64,000 nt of DNA from Stenotrophomonas sp. Iso1 (GTDB lineage Bacteria; Pseudomonadota; Gammaproteobacteria; Xanthomonadales; Xanthomonadaceae), in assembly GCF_027497995.1 (NCBI RefSeq), contig NZ_JAODBT010000002.1:682001-746000 (forward strand), read 5' to 3'. The notes under the pieces are model-generated. The model searched no databases, was not told the DNA's origin, and worked only from the letters and a program-made list of their open reading frames with translations. Positions within the stretch are counted from its first letter, which is position 1. Every line of letters begins with the position of its first letter. The position numbers and the translations under genes were made by a program. Below are positions 1-8,300 of the stretch, piece by piece.

Positions 1-24
1 GTATTGCTACCCGCCAATGTGGGC

Positions 25-3000
25 TCAACGATCCTGCTGCACCGTGCGCACCTGGTGTTGTGCCAAGTATTCCTTCGACGGCTCGTCCAACTTGTCGCCC
101 AGCACGCGGCGCACACAGACGAAGAACAGCGGGATCAGCAACACGCCGATGACGGTGGCGAACAACATGCCGCCGATCACGCCTGTACCCAGCGAGTGAC
201 GGGCATTGGCGCCGGCACCGGTGGAGATCGCCATCGGCAGCACGCCGAGGATGAAGGCGAACGAGGTCATCAGGATCGGGCGGAAACGCAGATGCGCCGC
301 TTCGATCGTGGCCTCGCGCAGGGTCTTGCCCAATGCCCGCTGCTCTACCGCGAATTCCACGATCAGAATCGCGTTCTTCGCCGCCAGGCCAATCACCGTC
401 ACCATGCCGATCTTGAAGTACAGATCGTTCGGCAGGCCACGCATCAGCGAGAACACCACCGCGCCGAGGATACCGATCGGCACCACCAGCAGCACCGATA
501 CCGGGATCGACCAGCTTTCGTACAGTGCGGCAAGGCACAGGAACACCACGACGATGGACAACACCATCAGCAAGGTTGCTGCGTTGCCGGCCAGGATTTC
601 CTGGTAGGACATGCCGCTCCAGTCGAAGCCGAAGCCCACCGGCAGGTCGTCATGCACCAGTCGTTCCATGGTCGTCATGGCCTGGCCCGAGCTGCCACCC
701 GGTGCCGGTGAGCCGACAATGTTGACCGCCGAATAGCCGTTGTAGCGGCTCAGTGCGGGAGGAGCGTAAATCCACTCGGACTTGACCACCGTGCTCAGCG
801 GGATCATCGATGCCTGACCATCGGCGTCCTTGCTCAACGAGCTGGGGACGTAATAGCTGCGCAACGATTCAGGGCCGGTACGGTAGGCCGCGTCGGCCTG
901 CATGTTCACTCGCTTGATGCGGCCCGCGTAGAAGAAGTCGTTGATGTACACCGGCGCCAGCATCATCTGGATTGAGGAGTACACATCATTGACCGACACG
1001 CCCATGGTCTGGGCCTGCACGCGGTCCACATGCAGCTGCAGCTGCGGTGAGTTTTCCAGCGTATTGGGGCGCACCGCCGTCAGCGACGTGTCCTGCGAGG
1101 CAGCGCCCAGCAGGGTGTTGCGGGCGTCCATCAGTGCATCCTGGCCAGCACCTGATCGGTCCTGCAGCCACATGTCAAAGCCGCCGAACTGGCCCAGACC
1201 CTGCACCGTGGGCAGGTTGACGAAGAAGATCTGCGCGTCCTTGATGCCATACGCCTTCTGGTTCATTTTTTGGATGAACTCAGGCGCCGTTTCATTGCGC
1301 GCACTCCAGTCCTTCAGGCGGACGAAGGCCATACCCACGTTTTCGCCGGAACCGATGAAGCTGAAGCCGGTGATCTGCATCAGCCCTTCAAACGCTTCTT
1401 CCTTCTGCAGGGTGCCCAGCAGTTGGTCGAACACGGCACTGGTGCGGCTCTTGGTCGCGCCGGGCGGCAACTGCACGATGGCCAGTGCGTAGCCCTGATC
1501 TTCTTCGGGCAGGAAGCTGCCCGGCAGTCGGGTGAACAGGAAGCCACACAGCACCAGCAACAGTGCGAACACCACCAACCAGCGCGGGCTGTGCTTGATC
1601 ACGCCACCCACCGTACCGACATAGCTCTTTTCCAGCTTGCCGTAGTACTTGTTGAAGGTGCGGTAGATCCAGTTCGGGTGGTCGTTGTGGGTCGGCTTGA
1701 GGAATGCCGCGCACAGTGCGGGGGTGAAGGTCAGCGCCAGCAGGGCCGAGAAGCCCATCGCCATGGCGATGGTCAGTGCGAACTGCTTGTAGATTTCACC
1801 AGAGGCACCGGGCTGCATGGCACTGGGAATGAACACTGCCGCCAGTACCACGGTGATGGCCACCACGGCGCCGGTGATCTGGCCCATGGCCTTCTGTGTG
1901 GCGGGTTTGGGGTCGAGCTTTTCCTCGGTCATGATGCGTTCGACGTTTTCGATGACGACGATGGCGTCATCGACCACGATGCCGATTGCCAGCACCATCG
2001 CAAACAGCGTCAGCTGGTTGATGGTGAAGCCGATGGCCAGCATGCCCATGAAGGTGCCGAGCAGCGCCACCGGGATGACCAGGGTGGGGATGATCGTGGC
2101 GCGGAAGTTCTGCAGGAAAATCAGCATCACCAGGAACACCAGCACGATCGCCTCGATCAGGGTGTGGATCACTTCCTTGATCGAAATGGTGACGAAGGTG
2201 GTGCTGTCGTACGGGGTAAACCAGCTCACGCCCTGCGGGAAGCTGGGTGCCAGTTCGTCCATCTTGGAGCGTACTGCCTTGGACACGTCCAGGGCGTTGG
2301 CGCCGGGGAGCAACTGGATGGCAAACACGGCCACCGGCTTGCCGTTGTACTTGGTGTCAAAGCCGTAGTTGGTGGCGCCGAAAGCGACGCGGGCCACATC
2401 CTTCAGCTTGACCACGCTGCCGTCGGCATTGGCGCGCAGGATGACGTTCTCGAAATCTTCCGGCGAGCTGAAGCGGCCTTCGGCGGCGACGGTGGCGGTG
2501 AACGCCTGGCCGTCCGGGGTCGGATCGCCGCCCACCGAGCCGGCAGCGAACTGCAGGTTCTGGGTGCCAATGGCGTTGTACACATCCCGGGCAGAGAGGT
2601 GATAGCCCTGTAGCTTTTCCGGGTTCAACCAGATGCGCATGGCGTATTCGGAACCGAACTGCTGGGTGCTGCCGACGCCCGGTACACGGGAAATCTGCTC
2701 CAGCACACGGGCACCGACGATGTCGTTCAACGCATCGCGGTCGACGCTGCCGTCGTCCGAGCGCACGCCCAGGGCCATCAGGAAGCCGGCGTTGGCCTTG
2801 GCCACCACCACACCCTGCTGGGTTACTTCTGAGGGAAGACGCGGGGTCGCCAACGACACCTTGTTCTGCACCTGCACCTGCGCGATATCCGCGTCGGTGC
2901 CGCTGTCGAAGGTCAAGGTGATGGTGACGCGTCCATTGGACGAGGACGACGAGCTGAAATACATCAGGTTGTCGATGCCGGTCAGCTGTTGCTCGATCAC

Positions 3001-3189
3001 CTGGGTGACCGATTTTTCAGCCGTGGAGGCACTGGCGCCCGGGTAATTGGCGGTGACGGTGACCTGTGGCGGTGCCACGCTGGGGTAGGACTCTACGCCC
3101 AGGTTGAGGATCGAGATCACGCCGCCAAGCGAGATCAGGATGGCCACCACCCAGGCAAATACCGGGTGATCAATAAAGAATTTAGGCAT
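25..3189 (-). CDS. RND multidrug efflux permease (AcrB/MexB/Sme-type)
   Basis: A 1054-residue inner-membrane drug/proton antiporter of the HAE1 RND family, the usual length for AcrB-like pumps. The N-terminal MPKFFIDHPVFAWVVAI is typical of the first membrane helix. Helix 4 carries the proton-relay pair in GIVVDDAIVVIENVE (near residue 405), and helix 10 carries the conserved lysine in GLAAKNAILIVEF. Two large periplasmic loops separate the membrane blocks. It starts 12 bases after the membrane-fusion gene, so the two are co-transcribed. No outer-membrane channel gene is visible; only 24 bases remain to the window edge. Stenotrophomonas has several Sme pumps, and I cannot tell which one this is from sequence alone. 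Confidence 0.95.
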   Translation of the reverse strand: MPKFFIDHPVFAWVVAILISLGGVISILNLGVESYPSVAPPQVTVTANYPGASASTAEKSVTQVIEQQLTGIDNLMYFSSSSSSNGRVTITLTFDSGTDADIAQVQVQNKVSLATPRLPSEVTQQGVVVAKANAGFLMALGVRSDDGSVDRDALNDIVGARVLEQISRVPGVGSTQQFGSEYAMRIWLNPEKLQGYHLSARDVYNAIGTQNLQFAAGSVGGDPTPDGQAFTATVAAEGRFSSPEDFENVILRANADGSVVKLKDVARVAFGATNYGFDTKYNGKPVAVFAIQLLPGANALDVSKAVRSKMDELAPSFPQGVSWFTPYDSTTFVTISIKEVIHTLIEAIVLVFLVMLIFLQNFRATIIPTLVIPVALLGTFMGMLAIGFTINQLTLFAMVLAIGIVVDDAIVVIENVERIMTEEKLDPKPATQKAMGQITGAVVAITVVLAAVFIPSAMQPGASGEIYKQFALTIAMAMGFSALLALTFTPALCAAFLKPTHNDHPNWIYRTFNKYYGKLEKSYVGTVGGVIKHSPRWLVVFALLLVLCGFLFTRLPGSFLPEEDQGYALAIVQLPPGATKSRTSAVFDQLLGTLQKEEAFEGLMQITGFSFIGSGENVGMAFVRLKDWSARNETAPEFIQKMNQKAYGIKDAQIFFVNLPTVQGLGQFGGFDMWLQDRSGAGQDALMDARNTLLGAASQDTSLTAVRPNTLENSPQLQLHVDRVQAQTMGVSVNDVYSSIQMMLAPVYINDFFYAGRIKRVNMQADAAYRTGPESLRSYYVPSSLSKDADGQASMIPLSTVVKSEWIYAPPALSRYNGYSAVNIVGSPAPGGSSGQAMTTMERLVHDDLPVGFGFDWSGMSYQEILAGNAATLLMVLSIVVVFLCLAALYESWSIPVSVLLVVPIGILGAVVFSLMRGLPNDLYFKIGMVTVIGLAAKNAILIVEFAVEQRALGKTLREATIEAAHLRFRPILMTSFAFILGVLPMAISTGAGANARHSLGTGVIGGMLFATVIGVLLIPLFFVCVRRVLGDKLDEPSKEYLAQHQVRTVQQDR

Positions 3190-3201
3190 GACGGAGTTCC
3201 G

Positions 3202-4380
3202 TTATTCCTTCTTTTCCGGCGCCGGCGCAGCAGCACCGGGCTTGGTGGCGGCCTGCGGCTGCCACGGTGAGGGCTTGGCCGGGGCGCCGGCTTTGACCTT
3301 CTGGATGCCTGAGACGATGACCTTGTCGCCGCCTTCCAGACCCGAGGAGATCAACCAGTTGGGCCCCTGCTGGTTGCCCAGCACCACGTCCTTGCGCACC
3401 ACGTTGCCGTCCGCGCCGACGACCAGCACATAACCGCCCTGCGTATCACGCTGCACAGCCTGCTGTGGCACCAGGAAAGCGTTGTGGCGCTGGCCCAGGT
3501 TGGCCTTGAAGCTGACGAAGGTGCCCGGCAGCAACAGGTGGTCCGGATTGGGCAACTGCGCGCGCAGGGACACTGCGCCGGTGGCCGGGTCAACCGTGGG
3601 AGCAGAGAAATCCAGCGTGCCTTCATGGGCGTACGGAGTGCCGTCAGGCAGGTTGACCTGCACCGTGGTCTTGCCGTCGCCAGCCAGTGCCAGCGCGCCC
3701 TTGTCCTGTGCGGCACGCAGCGCGCTCATTTCGTCGGCGGTCATCGAGAAGTTCACGTACAGCGGGTCGATCTGGTCGATGGTGGTGAGCAGGGTGACAT
3801 CGCCCTGACCAACCAGTGCGCCTTCGGTTACCTGCTGCTTGCCGGCGAGGCCGGCGATGGGCGCGGTGACGCGGGCATAACCCAGGTTGATGCGGGCATT
3901 TGCCACGGCGGCCTCGGCCTGCTGGACGGAGGCTGCACCGCTGCGCTCGGCAGCGACGGCGTTGTCCAGGTCCGACTGCGACACATACTTCTGCGGTGCC
4001 AATGAGCGAGCGCGGGTGGCGGTGGCGCGGGCGTTGGCATACGTCGCACGGGCGGCGGCCAAGGCACCTTCGGCTTGGTTCAAGGCGGCCTGCAGCTGTG
4101 CCGGGTCGATCAGGAACAACACCTGGCCTTCCTTGACGTTGCTGCCTTCCTCATAGACCCGCTTCTGCAGTACGCCGGCCACACGGGCGCGGACGTCGGC
4201 CGAGCGGTAAGGCGACAGGCGGCCGACAAGCTCGCGCTGCAACGGTAGCGTCTGCGGTTTTGCGTCGATGACGCCCACGTCTGGCGGAGGCGGAGCGGCC
4301 TGTTCCTGCGGTTTCTTGCAGGCTGCCAGGGTGAGTGTCGCTGCGCAGGTAAGGGCGAGGAGACGGAGCGGGGCGGTCAT
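3202..4380 (-). CDS. RND efflux membrane-fusion (periplasmic adaptor) lipoprotein
   Basis: A 392-residue AcrA/MexA-type adaptor that links the RND pump to an outer-membrane channel. The N-terminus is a lipoprotein signal ending in a lipobox (LAAC) with the acceptor cysteine near residue 21. A barrel-sandwich/lipoyl half-motif follows (VRARVAGVLQKRVYEEGSNV), then a helical hairpin rich in Ala, Gln and Arg, the second lipoyl half (VTAPIAGLAGKQQV) and the beta-barrel domain. The start ATG shares one base with the stop of the TetR gene (TGATG), so translation is probably coupled. The C-terminus is Pro/Ala-rich and ends in Lys/Glu. Confidence 0.93.
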   Translation of the reverse strand: MTAPLRLLALTCAATLTLAACKKPQEQAAPPPPDVGVIDAKPQTLPLQRELVGRLSPYRSADVRARVAGVLQKRVYEEGSNVKEGQVLFLIDPAQLQAALNQAEGALAAARATYANARATATRARSLAPQKYVSQSDLDNAVAAERSGAASVQQAEAAVANARINLGYARVTAPIAGLAGKQQVTEGALVGQGDVTLLTTIDQIDPLYVNFSMTADEMSALRAAQDKGALALAGDGKTTVQVNLPDGTPYAHEGTLDFSAPTVDPATGAVSLRAQLPNPDHLLLPGTFVSFKANLGQRHNAFLVPQQAVQRDTQGGYVLVVGADGNVVRKDVVLGNQQGPNWLISSGLEGGDKVIVSGIQKVKAGAPAKPSPWQPQAATKPGAAAPAPEKKE

Positions 4381-5048
4381 CAGGAGAAACTCCGGGGGTT
4401 GTTTTTATTTTCTGGGGCCATGCCGGCCTCCGGCGCGTTGGCGAAAGCACGCAGGAAGGCGTCAATGGCGAAATCGGCCCACCGCTGACGCTGTTGAGCA
4501 TCATCGCGGTGGGGGGCGTGAAAGCGCTGTCGTTCAAAGTCTTGGCCCGCAATCATGCTCAGTAGCAACTCGGCCATGAAATGCGGGTCGTCATGGGTGA
4601 GGCGTCCCCGCGCAATCTCGGTCTGCATCCATTCAGCTACTTGGTCGCGCAGCGCCTCGGCACTGCCGTGGTACATGAAGCGTGCTTCGTCACGGAACTC
4701 ATGGGCGCTGGCACCGAGCAGCTGCGAGGTCTGCTGCACCTTGGGCTTGTTGCGATGGTCAAGGTAACCGATGGCGAAGTCAGCCAACGTCTGCCGCAAG
4801 GGTTTGCGGTCGCAGTTGGAGAGCCCGGAGGTCGCGCTACTCACATGCAGGCGCATGGCCTGGCGCAGCAGCTCGCGCTTGCAGCCATAGCGGCTGTACA
4901 GCGTCTGCTTTGAACAGCCTGCCAGTGTGGCCACGGCATCCATGCTCAGGCGCATTCCCTGGATTGCCAGCAATTCGCGTACAGCTTCAAACACGCGCTC
5001 GTCACGCGCGTCCAGGGGAGCGGGGCTGGGGGAGGGGGAGGTTTGCAC
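4380..5048 (-). CDS. TetR-family repressor of the adjacent RND pump
   Basis: A TetR/AcrR regulator with its helix-turn-helix at LSMDAVATLAGCSKQTLYSR, followed by a divergent ligand-binding domain (QQTSQLLGASAHEFRDEA). It lies upstream of, and in the same direction as, the adaptor and pump genes, sharing one base with the adaptor start. I chose a GTG start at 5048 (222 residues). An ATG at 5138 would give 252 residues, but it lies upstream of a convincing promoter at 5058-5087, which would exclude it from the message. The promoter overlaps a TGGAC-N6-GTCCA inverted repeat, which suggests autoregulation of the whole tricistronic unit. The exact start is uncertain; the family call is solid. Confidence 0.85.
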   Translation of the reverse strand: MQTSPSPSPAPLDARDERVFEAVRELLAIQGMRLSMDAVATLAGCSKQTLYSRYGCKRELLRQAMRLHVSSATSGLSNCDRKPLRQTLADFAIGYLDHRNKPKVQQTSQLLGASAHEFRDEARFMYHGSAEALRDQVAEWMQTEIARGRLTHDDPHFMAELLLSMIAGQDFERQRFHAPHRDDAQQRQRWADFAIDAFLRAFANAPEAGMAPENKNNPRSFS

Positions 5049-5054
5049 AGGGGG

Positions 5055-5087
5055 TGGACTATACCGTCCAGTACAGAATCTCTGCAA
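5055..5087 (-). promoter_or_regulatory. Promoter and candidate TetR operator of the RND operon
   Basis: On the minus strand a -35 TTGCAG (5082-5087) is followed after 18 bases by a -10 TATAGT (5058-5063). The -10 lies inside an inverted repeat TGGAC-N6-GTCCA (5055-5070). This arrangement fits a repressor that blocks RNA polymerase. Transcription should begin near 5051, only a few bases before the GTG at 5048, so the message may be leaderless or nearly so. Confidence 0.6.
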
Positions 5088-5332
5088 TGTAATTCTGATT
5101 TCGCTGCTGCCAAGCGTCTCCAGCAAGTGGCTGTGCACTAGTGGGACAGAAGACAGGCCAGCTAATGCAGGCCGCTAGCATCAAAACGAATAAACGGTGA
5201 GCGTTCGAGATTCAGGTGGCAGACATGCTATTGCGACGATCTGTGCCGCTTTCCGCGCAATACAGTGGTTTTTGGTGATCATGCGCTCGCGATATTGCGG
5301 CCCTGCAGCAAGGCACTTTTTGTTGCGAGGGA

Positions 5333-5338
5333 TACAAT
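5333..5338 (+). promoter_or_regulatory. Possible -10 element of the glutamate dehydrogenase gene
   Basis: TACAAT lies 36 bases before the start codon, giving an expected leader of about 30 bases. No convincing -35 hexamer is visible at the proper spacing, so this is a weak call. Confidence 0.35.
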
Positions 5339-5374
5339 CGCGTTTTCTCCAACGAGCAGCACCCCAGCTCTGTC

Positions 5375-8300
5375 ATGAAATCGCAAAACAACGCTCCCAA
5401 GTCTGCAAAAACCAAATCCAAACCGGCTGTCGTAAAGCAGAACACCGTGGAGGCCGGCCTCTCGCTCGAACCGGTTTTTGCAGCCTTGCGGAAGCGTTAT
5501 TCCGCAGCTGCGGCGCAGACGCAGGCGGTCGCATTCGCCACCGCGTTCTATAAGCGCATGGAAGCGGACGAGTTCAAACAGCACTCTGCTGACGATTGGG
5601 CTGTGCTGGCCGCTGGCATGCTGGAGTTCGCGCGTACCCGTAAGACGGGCAAGGCGAATGTGCGTGTTTTCAACCCGACCTTGAAGGCCGACGGTTGGGA
5701 GTCGGGCCACACGGTGCTGCAGATCGTCAACGATGACATGCCGTTCCTGGTGGACACGGTGACGCTGGCATTGGCCGAGCAGGGCATCGGCGTGCATGTG
5801 CTGGGCCACCCGGTGATCAGCATTGCGCGTGACAAGGCCGGCAAGCTGTCGGGCGTGGGCATTGGCACGTTGGAGTCGGTGATGCTGCTGGAGATTGACC
5901 GCCAGCCTGCCGCCAACCTGGACGCTGTTGCCAAGCGTGTCAGCGATGCGCTGGACGACGTGCGTGCCATCGTCAAGGACTGGCAGCCGATGACCGACAA
6001 GGCATTGGCGCTGGCCGAAGACCTCGGCAAGCGTGTGCTGCCGGTCAGCCAGGCATCGCGCGTTGAAGCACAGGAGTTCCTGCGCTGGGCGGCAGACAAC
6101 CACTTCACCTTCTTCGGTTACCGCGAATACAAGGTGGAGAAGAAGGGTAAGGAAGAAGTGCTGGTCGCCCAGAACGGCACCGGCCTGGGCCTGATGCGTG
6201 GCAAGGACACCATGGTCTCGCGCCCGGTCAAAGGCCTGGCAGCAGAGGGCTTGAATGCCACCAGTAGCCTGCACGACGCACTGATCCTGACCAAGACCAA
6301 TGCCCGCTCGCGTATCCACCGCAGTGGCTACATGGATTACATCGGCGTGCTGGAATTCGACGCCAAGGGCAAGATCATCGGTGAGCAGCGCTTCCTTGGT
6401 CTGTTCACCTCCAGCGCCTACAACCGCCGCCCGTGGGAAATCCCGCTGGTGCGCCAGCGCTATGAGAATGTGATGCAGCGTTCGGGCCTGAGCCTGTCCA
6501 GCCACAGCGGCAAGGCGCTGCGCCACATCCTGGAGTCGTTGCCGCGCGAGGAGTTGTTCCAGTCCAGCGAGGACGAGCTGTTCCGTACCGCCATGGGCGT
6601 GCTGGGCCTGCAGGAGCGCGTGCGCAGCCGTTTGTTCCTGCGCCGCGACAAGTTCAGCCGTTTCATCTCCGCGCTGGTGATCCTGCCGCGCGAACGTTTC
6701 AACACCGACGTGCGCCTGCGCGTTGAAAGCATGCTCAAGGATGCGCTGCAGGGCGAATACGTTGATTCCAGCGTGGTGCTGGGCGACTCGCCGCTGGCCC
6801 AAGTGCACCTGATTGTGCGTCCGAAGGCCGGGCAGAGCCTGGAGCTGGACATCGAAGGTCTGGAAAAGCGTCTGGCCAACGTGCTGCGCAATTGGCAGGA
6901 CGATCTGCGCGAAGCGCTGGTCAACAGCCACGGTGAAAGCGAAGGCCTGCGTATTGCCTCGCGCATCGGCAAGGCATTGCCTGCCGGTTACATCGAAGAC
7001 TCCAGTGCCGAAATCGCGGCGGCCGATGTGGCCCAGCTCGATGCACTCACCGGCCCGGACGACCTGCGCCTGAGCCTGCAGTCCACCAATCGTGATGGTG
7101 TCGAAGGCCTGCGCCTGAAGCTGTACCGCCAGCTGGACGACATTCCGCTGTCCGACGTGCTGCCGATGATGGAAAACATGGGCCTGCGCGTGGTCGCCGA
7201 GCGTCCGTATCGCCTGATGGTCGATGACGCGCCGGTGTACGTGCAGGACTTCGAGGTCGAATCCACCATTGGTGCGATCGACCCGTCCAGTGCCAACGCC
7301 GGTTTCAGCGAAGCCTTTGCCCACATCTGGCACGGCGACGCCGAGAACGACGGCTTCAACCGTCTGGTGCTCGGCGCCGGTCTGGATTGGCGCCAGGTGT
7401 CGATGCTGCGTGGCTACTGCAAGTACCTGCTGCAGATCGGCGTGCCGTTCTCGCAGGCCTACGTGGAAGGCACCTTCAACCGCTACCCGTTGCTGGCACG
7501 TTTGATCGTGGAGCTGTTCGAAGCCCGCTTCGATCCGAACCCGAGCGCCGACAAGGCGACGATGGATGCGCAGCTGGCCCAGTTCAGGGCGCTGGTCGGT
7601 GACGACGCTGCCACGCTCAAGGTGCTGGACGGTGTGGTCAAGGCCCGCAAGAACGCACGTGACACCCGTATGGCGGTTGTCCATGAGGCGCTGGTCAAGC
7701 TGCTGGACCGCGTGTCCAGCCTGGACGAAGACCGCATCCTGCGTGGCTTCATCGGCGTGATCGAAGCCACCCTGCGCACCAGCTATTACATGCAGCGCAA
7801 GGACGGCGTGCGTGCCGATGGCGGCCCGGCCGACTACATCAGCTTCAAGTTCGACGCCGCCAAGGTGCCGGATCTGCCCAAGCCGCGTCCCTATCGCGAA
7901 ATCTTCGTGTGCGGCCCGCGCGTGGAAGGTACCCACCTGCGTTTCGGCCCGGTAGCCCGTGGCGGCCTGCGTTGGTCGGACCGTCGCGAAGACTTCCGTA
8001 CCGAAGTGCTGGGCCTGGTCAAAGCACAGATGGTGAAGAACACCGTGATCGTGCCGGTCGGCTCAAAGGGCGGCTTCTTCGCCAAGCAGCTGCCCGACCC
8101 GGCGGTGGATCGCGATGCCTGGTTCGCCGAGGGCGTGGCCTGCTACAAGCGCTTCATCAACGGCCTGTTGGACATCACCGACAACATCGTCAACAACAAG
8201 ATCGTGGCGCCGGTGGGTGTGGTGCGTCATGACCAGGACGATCCGTACCTGGTGGTGGCTGCCGACAAGGGCACTGCGACGTTCTCCGATACCGCCAACG

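Noticed and set aside
5279..7936. An 885-residue open frame antisense to the glutamate dehydrogenase gene
   Set aside because: It is His/Gln/Ala-rich with no fold signature and mirrors the codon bias of a strongly biased GC-rich gene. Such antisense frames of NAD-GDH are a known source of spurious protein families.
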